64,000 nucleotides of DNA from Helicobacter bilis ATCC 51630 (GCF_000686565.1 NZ_JMKW01000007.1:1-64000); one strand, 5' to 3'. Positions 23,660-33,327 are shown, counted from the first letter of the stretch. Notes: generated by a model not told the origin, from the sequence alone. Numbers and translations are program-made.

Positions 23660-24744
23660 TTTCGCTCCTTTATTGCCCTAAATTGCTCACTTAAAAAGCT
23701 AACTAACCTATCCGCTGCTGCCACGCCGCCACTCTCTCTAATCTTAGATTCTAGTGTGGAGTTGTAGTTTGTGTTTGTGTTTATATCATAGACCACAATA
23801 TCCCCACTCACACTCTCAATAAACTCAATCCCTGCCACAGCGATATTATGCAGTGCTAAAAACTGCTCTAAACATCGCACGATAGGACTTGTAGAATCTA
23901 TCTCTTTGCGCAAACTAAACTTATCCCCAGCTCCCACTTCACACGCCGCCCCAGCAAGAGCAGGTCGCTTTGTAGATTCTGCTTTAGAATCTCCGCTAGA
24001 ATCCACTTTAGAATCCACCAACTTAGAATCTAGAGAATCTATTTGACACGCATCAGCAGGGCATAGCTCAAACGCCCCATTACTCGTATCCACTCGCACC
24101 GCATAATGAAACTTCCCGCCGATAAACTCACACCGCGTGATAAACGCTTCCCTAGATTCTACATACTCTTGCAAAAGCGTAATGCCATCAATGGGTAGCT
24201 CAAATTCGCTAGATTCTACATAGCCCCTAAACTCATCTATATTTTCAAAAAACCGCACACCCAAGCCCTTGCCACCTTGATTATGCTTTGTGATAAAGGG
24301 CTTGTTACCTAGATTCTTAGCAAAGCTCCTTGCCGCATTGATTAAATCAGTTTTCCCAAATACCGCAAGTGTTTTTGGTGTTTTAAAATCCACGCCTTGA
24401 GACTTAAAAAAAGATTCTAAAAGCAAAGCCTGTTTAACCTTGCTGACTTCAAGCTCTAGCACAGAGCTGCCATTTATCACGCAACGCCCATAGCTTTCTA
24501 GCCACGCTAACAACGCACGACCATATTCCTTAGAAAAGGCATTATCACGCGTATGACTTGAGGCACTAAGCCTACTCCAAAACACACCGTTTGGCGGGAT
24601 AGAATCTAGACTGATTCCTCCTTGAGTCAAAAAAATCTCACGAAATTCTACCCCAGCCCTATCAAATGCTTCTTTAAAAGGTGGTATCCACTCATTATTT
24701 TCATGGATAATATAAATTCCATCCTGTAGCGTGTTATATAACAT
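23656..24744 (-). CDS. ATP-grasp ligase (RimK-like)
   Basis: Protein of 362 aa with an ATP-grasp fold. The central region has KPFITKHNQGGKGLGVRFF (about residues 148-166, nucleotide-binding lysine and Gly loop), LLQEYVESREAFITRCEFIG and the C-terminal magnesium-binding FIESVSGDIVVYDINTNTN. Such enzymes form amide or peptide-like bonds via an acyl phosphate. Residues about 231-275 are a DS/SK-rich stretch (IDSLDSKLVDSKVDSSGDSK) not expected in the fold and encoded by repeated TAGATTCT/TAGAATCT. It lies between the MFS and monooxygenase genes with a four-base overlap into the latter. The substrate is unknown. Confidence 0.7.
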   Translation of the reverse strand: MLYNTLQDGIYIIHENNEWIPPFKEAFDRAGVEFREIFLTQGGISLDSIPPNGVFWSRLSASSHTRDNAFSKEYGRALLAWLESYGRCVINGSSVLELEVSKVKQALLLESFFKSQGVDFKTPKTLAVFGKTDLINAARSFAKNLGNKPFITKHNQGGKGLGVRFFENIDEFRGYVESSEFELPIDGITLLQEYVESREAFITRCEFIGGKFHYAVRVDTSNGAFELCPADACQIDSLDSKLVDSKVDSSGDSKAESTKRPALAGAACEVGAGDKFSLRKEIDSTSPIVRCLEQFLALHNIAVAGIEFIESVSGDIVVYDINTNTNYNSTLESKIRESGGVAAADRLVSFLSEQFRAIKERK

Positions 24745-24781
24745 AATATGTCTCCTTTTAGTTTGATTGGTTGCAACAGAG

Positions 24782-26065
24782 TTAATCTAGATTTCTATTT
24801 TTTGGAATCAAAATAACACATACGGTTGCTATGACCATTAACATGCCAAGATAAATAAAAAAACCTTGTTCAACTCCGTATTCCTTAAATTGTAAAGCTA
24901 CATAATTTGCACTTCCTCCAAAAAGTGCTGCCGCAACTGCATAACTAAACCCAGTTCCAAGAGCACGAATATGTTGTGGAAAAAGTGTAGTCTTAAAAAT
25001 ACCTGCCACTGCACTATATAATCCAAGCATAAAACACATGGATCCGATTATAGCGAACAACGCAAAAGGGTTTGTAAATGTTTTCATTGCCATAAAAGCT
25101 GGATAGATACCAAAAATAGTAAAAATACAGAATGCAAGTAGACAAGTTTTTAATCCTATTTTATCAGACAATATTCCAAAAAATGGAACAGAGATAAATA
25201 GTATAAAAATTGCTCCAAGCATAATATTAGAGGCTATTTGTGGATCAATTCCATTATTTATCATATATATCTTGCTATATGTGGTAATAATATAGTAAGC
25301 TGGAGAGCATCCTGCGGTAATACCAAAAACAAGCAATACAGATTTATATGATTTTAATAAGGCTTTAAAGCTACCTCTATCTGCATGACATTTTAGTTCC
25401 TCTGCAGAATTGTCACTCATAAACGAACGTATAAGTAGACTAAATAAAGCAAACATACCACCAATGAAAAACAATACCCTCCATCCCCACTCAGACATTT
25501 CTTCGTGTGAGATAAATAAAAACATGCAACTAATACTTGCTATAGCAAGTAATTGACCACCAATAAGAGTAAAATACTGAAAACTTGAATAAAATCCTCT
25601 TTTACCATGCGGTGCCACCTCACTTAAATAAGCCGCTGCAATACCATATTCTCCACCAACAGCAAAGCCCTGCAAGAGTCTTGCCAAAAGTAAAAAGATA
25701 ATTGCAGCATCTCCTATGATATTTTTGCCAGGCAAAAATGCTATCAAAAACGAACCTATAGCCATTAAAACAATAGAAAAAATCATCGAGCTTTTACGTC
25801 CTATTTTATCAGCGATAGACCCAAAAACCATACTGCCAATAGGTAGCATTAAAAAACCAATGGCAAACACACCAAAAACAGATATTTGTTGTATAACTGA
25901 GGATTGTGCATCAGAAAAGTTACTCGCAAAATAAGGTGTCGCAAATGCATAAATATAAAAATCAAACCATTCCACAAGATTGCCGCTACTTGCTGCAATG
26001 ACAGAACGGATTGTCTTTGTTTTTGAAATGTCTAATTCAGACCTATTCCTCTTAAATAACACCAT
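24782..26065 (-). CDS. MFS transporter, metabolite:H+ symporter type (ProP/KgtP/ShiA-like)
   Basis: Integral inner-membrane carrier (427 aa, 12 predicted helices) of the metabolite:H+ symporter group. Signatures are SGNLVEWFDFYIYAF in helix 1, GSIADKIGRKSSM between helices 2 and 3, GFAVGGEYGIAAAYLSE in helix 4 and GILSDKIGLK in the second half. ATG 26065 was chosen because AAGGA lies eight bases before it; two other ATGs (26071, 26083) are in frame. It is the only gene of the operon without a single AGATTCT/AGAATCT, whereas the neighbouring ATP-grasp gene has 11, so it may be a later arrival. The cargo may be the substrate of the monooxygenases. Confidence 0.85.
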   Translation of the reverse strand: MVLFKRNRSELDISKTKTIRSVIAASSGNLVEWFDFYIYAFATPYFASNFSDAQSSVIQQISVFGVFAIGFLMLPIGSMVFGSIADKIGRKSSMIFSIVLMAIGSFLIAFLPGKNIIGDAAIIFLLLARLLQGFAVGGEYGIAAAYLSEVAPHGKRGFYSSFQYFTLIGGQLLAIASISCMFLFISHEEMSEWGWRVLFFIGGMFALFSLLIRSFMSDNSAEELKCHADRGSFKALLKSYKSVLLVFGITAGCSPAYYIITTYSKIYMINNGIDPQIASNIMLGAIFILFISVPFFGILSDKIGLKTCLLAFCIFTIFGIYPAFMAMKTFTNPFALFAIIGSMCFMLGLYSAVAGIFKTTLFPQHIRALGTGFSYAVAAALFGGSANYVALQFKEYGVEQGFFIYLGMLMVIATVCVILIPKNRNLD

Positions 26066-26212
26066 TGTCATAATCCTTGTCATAAAACTTAGCTGTATTG
26101 CAATAGACTACAAACATTACCTAACTGCCTTCTATATTTTATTAGCAACCACAAATCTCGCCAAATTAAGCGTACATATCTTTGTTTATAGAAAATATTT
26201 TATTGGCACAAA

Positions 26213-27661
26213 CTATATAACATAGTCTTGCTCCTTATTGTGTTTAAATCGCCCTGTGTTCGCATAATCATTGATCGTGCTTTTTGCCCCGCCCACACGA
26301 TAGCGTGAAGCGATATGACTAGAATCTAGCCTATCGCCCTTGCCAAAAAGTTTATGCCGCAGTGAGCCTTGTGCGTATTCTCTTTTATACACGCCGCGAT
26401 TTTGAAGCTCTGGCACGATAAATCGCACGACATCTTCAAAGCTCCCGGGCGTTGTCGCATAGGCTAGATTAAAGCCATCAGCATCGCTATATGCGATCAC
26501 TTCTTGTAAAATATCACAGACTTGCGTAGGTGAGCCTACAAACTTTGGTCCTTGACAGCCTAGCCCTGTGAGTTTTAGCAAATCTTTTAGTCGCCACTCT
26601 TTGCCAGATTCTGTTGTGGAGTTACTCAAGGCTTCTACTTGTGCGACTATGGCGTTTGATTTAATGTTGCTTAATGGATCTTCTAAGTCATAGCGGCTTA
26701 AATCCACGCCCAGCCAACCAGAATTGATAACCAAAGAGCCTTCCCTGCTAGAGTAAGATAACAAATCGTTATATTTAGCCTGTGCTAGATTCTCATTCTC
26801 ATCAGTGATTATGGTGGCTAGAATGTAGATTTTGGCACTATATGGGTCGCGTCCGGCTTGTATCAAAGCATCTCGCACTTGTTTGACGGCGATTTTAGCG
26901 TATTCCTTTGTGGGCGGGGCGATGAAAATAGCCTCTGCGTGAGTAGCGGCAAACTGCCTACCACGCGTAGAATTCCCCGCTTGAAATAGCACCGGTGTGC
27001 GTTGGATACTTGGCTCACACAGATGAATACCCGGCACATCAAAATATTTGCCGTGATGCCCTATGTGATGGATTTTATTTGGATCGGCAAAGTCCCCACT
27101 CTCCCTATCTAAAATCACCGCAGAATCTTCCCAACTGCCTTCTAGTAGCTTATAAATCACTTCCATATATTCATCAGCCACATCGTAGCGTTCATTGTGC
27201 GGCAGCTCACTTGAGCCCATATTTTTATTGGCACTTGGCAGATAGCCCGTAACGATATTCCAGCCGACCCGCCCCTTTGTGAGATGATCTAGAGTGCTAA
27301 GGCGTCTAGCAAAGGGATAGGGATGTTCAAAAGGCACACCAGCGGTTACCCCAAAGCCTATGTGTTTAGTAACTGCCGCACCGATAACGGCAAGTTGAGT
27401 AGGGTCATTTACCGGCACTTGCAACGCCGTCTTTAACGCCCCACAATCATTGCCCCCATAAATATCATACACGCCCAAAACATCAGCGATAAACACCGCG
27501 TCAAACAGCCCCTTTTCAGCGATTTGTGCGATATTCTGCCAATATTCAATGTCTTTATATTTTAGGGCTTGGTCGTTTGGATACCGCCACAGCCCCGGAC
27601 TTAAATGCGAAATACAATTCATCTCAAAGGCATTAAAGCTAATTTGTTTTGCTAGTCCCAT
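26213..27661 (-). CDS. LLM-class flavin-dependent monooxygenase (NtaA/DmoA/DszA-like)
   Basis: Protein of 482 aa of the NtaA/SnaA/DszA branch of luciferase-like monooxygenases. The segments are SPGLWRYPNDQALKYKDIEYW, AVFIADVLGVYD, GVTAGVPFEHPYPFARRLST, GRVGWNIVTGYLPSAN and TPVLFQAGNSTRGRQFAATH. These enzymes take FMNH2 from a separate reductase and oxidise compounds such as nitrilotriacetate, dimethyl sulfide or dibenzothiophene sulfone. ATG 27661 was chosen because GGAG lies just before it inside a longer in-frame version from ATG 27673. It is the first gene of a four-gene minus-strand operon. A branch resembling DmoA together with an SfnG-like partner hints at organosulfur use. Confidence 0.85.
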   Translation of the reverse strand: MGLAKQISFNAFEMNCISHLSPGLWRYPNDQALKYKDIEYWQNIAQIAEKGLFDAVFIADVLGVYDIYGGNDCGALKTALQVPVNDPTQLAVIGAAVTKHIGFGVTAGVPFEHPYPFARRLSTLDHLTKGRVGWNIVTGYLPSANKNMGSSELPHNERYDVADEYMEVIYKLLEGSWEDSAVILDRESGDFADPNKIHHIGHHGKYFDVPGIHLCEPSIQRTPVLFQAGNSTRGRQFAATHAEAIFIAPPTKEYAKIAVKQVRDALIQAGRDPYSAKIYILATIITDENENLAQAKYNDLLSYSSREGSLVINSGWLGVDLSRYDLEDPLSNIKSNAIVAQVEALSNSTTESGKEWRLKDLLKLTGLGCQGPKFVGSPTQVCDILQEVIAYSDADGFNLAYATTPGSFEDVVRFIVPELQNRGVYKREYAQGSLRHKLFGKGDRLDSSHIASRYRVGGAKSTINDYANTGRFKHNKEQDYVI

Positions 27662-28003
27662 ATTTTTCTCCATATTTAGAATCTTGTGTTGTGATTTATA
27701 AATCGCATTATATCAGTAAATTTTTAAAAATACAATATGTAATTTTATTTTTTTTATATTTTTTAAACTTTTTTATAGATAAACTATAATATATAATTAT
27801 TAAATAGCCATTTTTATAATTAAAATTACATAAAATATACTTTTATACTTATTTTATTGTAATAAATAGTAGGCTATAAAACTCTGCTGATAATACAAAG
27901 ACATAGAATCTAAATCGATATAAGAGATTCCAGAAACTCGTAACTATGCTATAATCTTGCTTTTAAAAATATGATACGAAAAGTTTAAGTGCAGGGAAAT
28001 TAC
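27662..28003. other. AT-rich divergent spacer
   Basis: About 340 bp between the monooxygenase operon and the GT9 gene, extremely AT-rich with long T and A runs (27720-27850). It must hold promoters for both sides; the only clear box is the TATAAT at 27950. No gene or RNA was seen. Confidence 0.6.
27950..27955 (+). promoter_or_regulatory. Putative extended -10 box for the GT9 gene
   Basis: TGCTATAAT with the TG of an extended -10, 49 bp before the ATG at 28004. Confidence 0.5.
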
Positions 28004-29026
28004 ATGAAGGTTGGCTATATACATTTTTATGGTTTAGGTGATAATATTTTCGCACTTGAGCCACTTTTTGCATTAAAAGCAATATTTAATTGCGAAGTAA
28101 TTGTCTTTGGTAATGCGATTATGAAAAATTTATTACTACATTGTGATTTTGTGGATTTCGTGCATGATATACAAGGTGATATTGCAAGTCATATTGATTT
28201 ATTTAACTCATATAATCTTGATTATGCAATTCTTACAAATTGTAAGCGGTGTTATCTCTATCCCCTGCAAGCAAGCAATGTTAAAACAATTATTACAACT
28301 ACAAAGATACCAAGTCTCTTTTCCATGCGTTGCAAGACTATCCCAATACATCTTTTACCAAAATATCGCAATATGACACGATATGAGCAGGGTCTAAGCT
28401 ATGTGCGAAAAATTAATCCAAAGTTATTTGACACAAAAATAAAGACAATCTGTCTTAATAATGCGAAAGTAAAAACTACACAGGAACAAAAAGAAAAGGT
28501 AAAATCTTTTATTGCTAACCATGCAAAAACGAGGGGGGGGGGGGGTAATTCTAAACTCATTTTAATTAATCCCTTTAGTCATACAGCCACACATACGCTT
28601 CCTTTAGAATCTTACATAGAGATTATAGCCCATATTAGCAATATGCAAAATTGTATCCCGATAGTTGCCACCTATCCACAAATACATGACTATTTTTTAG
28701 AAGCACTATCTACATGGAAAAATGAAACTAAGCAAGAAATTTCAAATCTTATTATCTTTCAAAATGATGATGACATATTAAATCTTGCTGCATTGATAGA
28801 ACAAATGGATTATGTCATTAGCCCAAGCACAGGCACAATACATCTTGCTTCAAATCTAGGTGTGCCAACAATAGGATTATTTTCAGCGTATGATACAAAG
28901 AAATGGGGGACAAAGAGTAAGCAATATGTGATTTTACCTTATGAAAAAACGCAAATGAATGAAAATGATATACAACAAGCTATAACACAAACATTGCATA
29001 TATTGCAAGAAAATATTAAGAATTAA
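28004..29026 (+). CDS. Family GT9 glycosyltransferase (heptosyltransferase-like), phase-variable
   Basis: Protein of 340 aa resembling ADP-heptose:LPS heptosyltransferases. Family segments are GLGDNIFALEPLFALK near the N-terminus and DYVISPSTGTIHLASNLGVPTIGLF near residue 270, with an aromatic/lysine-rich tail. It most likely adds a core or outer sugar to lipopolysaccharide. A 13-G run (28533-28545) encodes four glycines near residue 178 in the linker between the two Rossmann-like domains; this length keeps the gene ON, and a shift would remove the nucleotide-sugar domain. ATG 28004 with AGGGA before it is preferred to an upstream GTG at 27989. The gene stands alone. Confidence 0.8.
   Translation: MKVGYIHFYGLGDNIFALEPLFALKAIFNCEVIVFGNAIMKNLLLHCDFVDFVHDIQGDIASHIDLFNSYNLDYAILTNCKRCYLYPLQASNVKTIITTTKIPSLFSMRCKTIPIHLLPKYRNMTRYEQGLSYVRKINPKLFDTKIKTICLNNAKVKTTQEQKEKVKSFIANHAKTRGGGGNSKLILINPFSHTATHTLPLESYIEIIAHISNMQNCIPIVATYPQIHDYFLEALSTWKNETKQEISNLIIFQNDDDILNLAALIEQMDYVISPSTGTIHLASNLGVPTIGLFSAYDTKKWGTKSKQYVILPYEKTQMNENDIQQAITQTLHILQENIKN
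28533..28545 (+). repeat. Poly-G tract, 13 G
   Basis: In-frame run at the middle of the GT9 gene, followed by TAA in the base order GTAATT. Confidence 0.9.
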
Positions 29027-29293
29027 TAATAAAATGCAGTTATAGTCTTATTAAAAAAGTTTTAGCATAGAATATACGAGAGAAGGCATAAATTTTTCTA
29101 GATTCTTTAAGTCTTTATGCAATTCTACATACAAAAAAGCTTAATAGCAGAATCTAAAATATAGCTTTAATAGCCAAAACAGATTCAATATAAAATAAGA
29201 TTCAAAGCGACAATAAATCTTTAAAAACTACAAAACAAACCTTAACAACCACACCAAAACACCACAAAATCTCCATAAAGATTCCATATAAAA

Positions 29294-31090
29294 TCATTCA
29301 ACCGTAACGCTTTTAGCTAGATTTCGTGGCATATCCACATCATTATTAAGCCGCACTGCTATCTCTAATGCTAAAAGCTGCAATACAACCATCATGGAGA
29401 AAAACTCTTCCATATAGCTTTCAAATTGCGGAATCTTTACGATATCATCAGCGAGTTCAAAATCAATGGGACTAATCGCACAGATTGTAGAATCTCTTGC
29501 AATGAGTTCCTCTACATTGCTTTTATTTTTTTCATATAGTAAATTCTTAGGCATAAGTGCAAGAGTAAATAACTCACTATCAGCAAGGGCTATAGGACCA
29601 TGCTTCATCTCCCCGCTAGGATAGCCCTCTGCGTGTAGATAGCTAATCTCTTTTAGCTTCAAAGCCCCCTCTAATGCGAGTGGATAGAAAATATCTCTAC
29701 CGATAAAGAAAAAGCCATGTCCATGCAAATATCGCTTTGATAATCGCTTGATTTTTTCATGTAGATTTTGATTTATATGTGTAGCACTTCTTGCATGTAG
29801 CATTGCGCGTGTCTCACTCTTTAAGCCAACAGAATCTATACAGCCCCTTTTGTATCCAAGCAACACTGAAAAGATCCATAGCACCATAACTTGTGTTGCA
29901 AACGCCTTTGTGCTTGCCACGCCTTTTTCTGTCCCAGCTCTTGTAAGCAGACAATAATCAGCTAAACGCACCATTGAGCTATTATCCACATTACATATTA
30001 CAAGCGTTTTTAATCCTTTTTCTTTCGCAAGTTTTAGGGCTTGAAGTGTATCAGCAGTCTCACCACTTTGTGAGATAACGATAAAAAGTTCATCAGATTC
30101 TAACATAGGCTTTGCATAGCGAAACTCACTTGCAATATGCGTTGTCGTGCGGACTCTTGCTTTTCTCTCTAAGAGATACTTGCCGACTAATGCACTATGA
30201 TAGCTTGTCCCACACGCACAAATCGCAATGCTTTTAAAGGCATTAAAAAAGTTAGAATCTAGCTCTTCAAAACACACGCTCCCCTCACTCACTCGCCCCA
30301 CCATTGTCTCAAGCAAAACGCTTTCTTGCTCATATATCTCTTTTTCCATAAAATAGCGATAGCCATCTTTTTGTGCCTTCTCTTTACTCGCATTAAAGGG
30401 CTTTATCTCATATTTTAGCCCCCCTATCTCATCTATACTAATACTTCCAAAGTCCCCATCATCAAGGTAAATCACGCTATCTATAAGCCCTATAAGTGCT
30501 GCATCACTACTTGCAAAAAAGACTTCATTAGGATTATTTTTATTAAAGCCGATTAAAAGTGGGGAGTGCTTTTTTGCATAAAAGATTCTATTAGAATCTA
30601 GTTTTGTGATAAGCAGAATCGCAAAAGAGCCTTGTAGTCGCTTAATCGTTGCTTCAAAGGCTTCTTGTGGCGAGAGAGTTTGCGTATAAGATTCAAATAA
30701 ATGCACGATTACTTCTGTATCTGTTTGACTTTGAAAGCACACGCCTTTTGCTTGCAACTCTTCTTTTAATTCCTTATAATTTTCAATGATTCCATTATGG
30801 ATAATCGCACTTTGTGTGCCACTATGCGGGTGTGCGTTACATTCTGTTGGCTTCCCATGTGTAGCCCAACGCGTATGCCCTATGGCTAGTCCATAGCCAT
30901 CAAACGACATGCTTTGTAATTTTTCACTCAAATTCTCTAACTTACCCACCGCACGAAAGGACTGAATCTTTTCATTTTGCAAAACCGCCATACCAGCACT
31001 ATCATACCCACGATACTCTAACTCTTTTAAACCATTTAAAATCACACTTTTTTTATCTCTATCACCGATATATCCAACGATACCACACAT
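29294..31090 (-). CDS. glmS: Glutamine-fructose-6-phosphate transaminase (isomerizing)
   Basis: GlmS (598 aa) makes glucosamine-6-phosphate from fructose-6-phosphate and glutamine, the entry to UDP-GlcNAc. The N-terminal glutaminase has catalytic Cys at position 2 (MCGIVGYIGDRDKKS) and the family segment YRGYDSAGMAV. Two SIS domains follow: CGTSYHSALVGKYLLE with SQSGETADTLQALK, and GRDIFYPLALEGALKLKEISY. The C-terminus is the usual LAKSVTVE. GGAGTTAGCA precedes the ATG. The spacer on both sides is non-coding, so it is a single-gene unit. Confidence 0.97.
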   Translation of the reverse strand: MCGIVGYIGDRDKKSVILNGLKELEYRGYDSAGMAVLQNEKIQSFRAVGKLENLSEKLQSMSFDGYGLAIGHTRWATHGKPTECNAHPHSGTQSAIIHNGIIENYKELKEELQAKGVCFQSQTDTEVIVHLFESYTQTLSPQEAFEATIKRLQGSFAILLITKLDSNRIFYAKKHSPLLIGFNKNNPNEVFFASSDAALIGLIDSVIYLDDGDFGSISIDEIGGLKYEIKPFNASKEKAQKDGYRYFMEKEIYEQESVLLETMVGRVSEGSVCFEELDSNFFNAFKSIAICACGTSYHSALVGKYLLERKARVRTTTHIASEFRYAKPMLESDELFIVISQSGETADTLQALKLAKEKGLKTLVICNVDNSSMVRLADYCLLTRAGTEKGVASTKAFATQVMVLWIFSVLLGYKRGCIDSVGLKSETRAMLHARSATHINQNLHEKIKRLSKRYLHGHGFFFIGRDIFYPLALEGALKLKEISYLHAEGYPSGEMKHGPIALADSELFTLALMPKNLLYEKNKSNVEELIARDSTICAISPIDFELADDIVKIPQFESYMEEFFSMMVVLQLLALEIAVRLNNDVDMPRNLAKSVTVE

Positions 31091-31439
31091 TGCTAACTCC
31101 CTATAATAATTATTTTTATAATACTACCCAATCTATTTCAACTCTGTTTTAATAGGCTATTGGTTTTAAATGCTTGTGCTGTATGTAATGCAACAATGCC
31201 ATAAAATCTGGATTTTGCAGAAATTGCAGGTGTTATTATGGTTGTATTTCCAACTCGTTTGATTTTTAGCAACCTTGTTCACAAAGGTTAAACTATCGCG
31301 CTTAAGTTTGTATAAAAAACTTATGAAAATAGATCGGTTTTTTGATTATGATAATATGTATATATCATAATTTATACAATCATCAACTACGTCTTGGTTG
31401 CTTATTCTGTATTTAACATAATTTTGTCTTTGTGCCAAC
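31091..31439. other. Spacer upstream of glmS
   Basis: About 350 bp with no convincing reading frame, tRNA or hairpin. It must contain the glmS promoter, and the 3' end of the methyltransferase gene abuts its right side. No glmS ribozyme core was recognised. Confidence 0.45.
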
Positions 31440-32119
31440 TTACTCATAATCATACCTTGATTTGTCATACATTGCAAGTAATCTTTGCGGGTCAATATTC
31501 TCTTTTATTTTAAATTCTGCAAGAGTATCACAAGTATCCACAAAATCTAAAAATTCCACAACTTTGTGATAGTGTGGGCGATTATTAAAATCATGCACCA
31601 AGATTCTTGTATTTGCTTTACAATATATAATACTTGCAAGTATGCAGGCTACTCTAAATCTGCCATCAACAAACACCATACTAAAATCATTGCGATGGGT
31701 AAAAATCTGTTTAGAATAGTTAGGGAAACTCTCTCTTTTGTTTAACTCCAAAGGTACACCCCATGCACCAGTTTTACCTATATCAACATGAAAAAATGAT
31801 AGTCTTTGCGTAGATAAATTTTGTTTTATCATATCCCATTCACTTAAATGTGCCAACCATTTCTTATCAGACTCTACACTTGTAATACGCATATTAGAAT
31901 GCAAAAGAGCCAAAAAGGTTGAGCCACCGGAACCAAACTCAAGGTATTCACCCCCCCCCCCACGATTTGATTATGCGTTTTAAAAGCGTTTTCTAAATAT
32001 TCTCGTTCCATAGCAGACATTACTAAAGGAAAGTGCGTGGGGTGCATACTGCCTTTATCCTTTTCTATCATTTGCCTTTGTTTATACGCCTTTCTCTTCT
32101 TTCTAAAATAGCTCAACAT
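31440..32119 (-). pseudogene. SAM methyltransferase-like protein, phase OFF at an 11-G tract
   Basis: Two minus-strand frames together encode one protein. From ATG 32119 (AGGGAT before it) the N-terminal part reads MLSYFRKKRKAYKQRQM and MSAMEREYLENAF up to the tract; after it the second frame gives EYLEFGSGGSTFLALLHSNM, a SAM-binding motif I, then SVESDKKWL and a C-terminal FVDGRFRVACILAS segment. With the present 11 G the frame runs into out-of-frame codons; 12 G (or 9) would make one 226-aa protein. It follows flgI by 44 bp on the same strand. It is likely a glycan or surface methyltransferase that switches by slippage. The gene itself is not otherwise damaged. Confidence 0.8.
31951..31961 (-). 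repeat. Poly-G tract (C on plus strand), 11 G
   Basis: Run that places the methyltransferase gene out of frame; the frame is restored by one extra G. Confidence 0.9.
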
Positions 32120-32163
32120 GGTATCCCTTTTTTCTAAATTTATCAAATCAACCTAAAACTTTT

Positions 32164-33180
32164 TTACAACACCTCAATATCCGCAGCGATAGCCCCGCTT
32201 CGCTTCATAGTTTCTAAGATAGACACAATGCTTTGTGGGCTTGCCCCAAGTCGCTGCAATGCCCTTACTACACTTGCAACAGTTGGTGTTTGCCCGTTGC
32301 TACTTAGTGTGTTTGTCTGTGGGTCAAGTGTCATAGAATCTACTTTTGTGCTTTTATCATTTGTATCAAATTCATTAGTAATCTTTAGGGTTAAATCCCC
32401 ATGAGTAAGCACGATAGGCTGCACGCTGATACCTAAGCCAGATACGATTGTGCCAGACTTCTCATCTATTACTATTTTCTCTCTAGCGGAGTAGGGGATA
32501 TCTACTTCTTGGACTAAGGCTAGAAACTCAATCATGCTTAAATTATTTGGCTTATTAATCTTAATCGTTCTAGAATCTAGAGCGGTAGCGGAGTTATCCC
32601 CAAAGACTTCATTGATCTTATTTTGCACTTTTATAGCGTTTTGAAAGTCTGATTTCTTAAGGCTTAGAGTCGTGCTTGACTGATTTGCAAGATTATAGAT
32701 AACTTCCTTTTCAATCGTTGCCCCACCATTAATAGTCCCGCTCACAAGGCTATCACCCTTACCCACGCTAATCGCACCTTGTGCTACTGCATAAATCTGC
32801 CCATCAACTGCATTTAGCGGTGTCATCACAAGTGTGCCACCTTGCAAGGACTTTGCATCCCCAATGCTAGAAATCTTTATATCGATTCTATCGCCCTGTC
32901 TTGCAAATGGCGGTAGGGAAGCGGTTACCATGACTGCCGCGACATTTTTAGACTTAATATCATCGGCAGTAACCTTTACATTCATCGTCTCTAGCATGTT
33001 TGCCATAGATTGTGCAGTAAATTTCGACCCGCCCTTATCGCCTGTGCCATTTAGCCCGATAACAATACCATAGCCCATAAGCTGGTTATCCCTCACACCA
33101 GCGATATTTGTGAGATCGCCAATCTTTTCAGCCTGCAGCGCCGCAACAAAACATAATGCTAAGATAAGACTTCTAATCAT
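32164..33180 (-). CDS. flgI: Flagellar P-ring protein FlgI
   Basis: FlgI (338 aa) forms the P-ring around the flagellar rod in the peptidoglycan layer. The signal peptide MIRSLILALCFVAALQA precedes EKIGDLTNIAGVRDNQLMGYG, the classic FlgI N-terminus, then GTGDKGG, SLQGGTLVMTPL and the C-terminal VVRALQRLGASPQSIVSILE. ATG 33180 is chosen because AAAGGA precedes it and a signal peptide starts there; an upstream in-frame start at 33246 would mask it. A plausible -10 box TACAAT lies at 33214-33219 (minus strand). Confidence 0.96.
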   Translation of the reverse strand: MIRSLILALCFVAALQAEKIGDLTNIAGVRDNQLMGYGIVIGLNGTGDKGGSKFTAQSMANMLETMNVKVTADDIKSKNVAAVMVTASLPPFARQGDRIDIKISSIGDAKSLQGGTLVMTPLNAVDGQIYAVAQGAISVGKGDSLVSGTINGGATIEKEVIYNLANQSSTTLSLKKSDFQNAIKVQNKINEVFGDNSATALDSRTIKINKPNNLSMIEFLALVQEVDIPYSAREKIVIDEKSGTIVSGLGISVQPIVLTHGDLTLKITNEFDTNDKSTKVDSMTLDPQTNTLSSNGQTPTVASVVRALQRLGASPQSIVSILETMKRSGAIAADIEVL

Positions 33181-33213
33181 ATAAATCCTTTTAATGTAAA
33201 AAATCCTTTTGTC

Positions 33214-33219
33214 ATTGTA
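33214..33219 (-). promoter_or_regulatory. Putative -10 box for flgI
   Basis: TACAAT on the minus strand, 34 bp before the flgI ATG. It looks like a housekeeping -10; no sigma-54 GG-N10-GC or sigma-28 box was identified. Confidence 0.35.
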
Positions 33220-33327
33220 GCACAAACCTATCCACAATAAACACACTCAAAGCAAAAGCAATACCATAGCTAATAACATTTTACATTAAGCGTATTTTTT
33301 GTAAATAAAGCACACATAAAAATAATG

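Noticed and set aside
31091-31439. Possible glmS riboswitch upstream of glmS
   Set aside because: No conserved ribozyme core could be recognised, and that element is not expected in Helicobacter.
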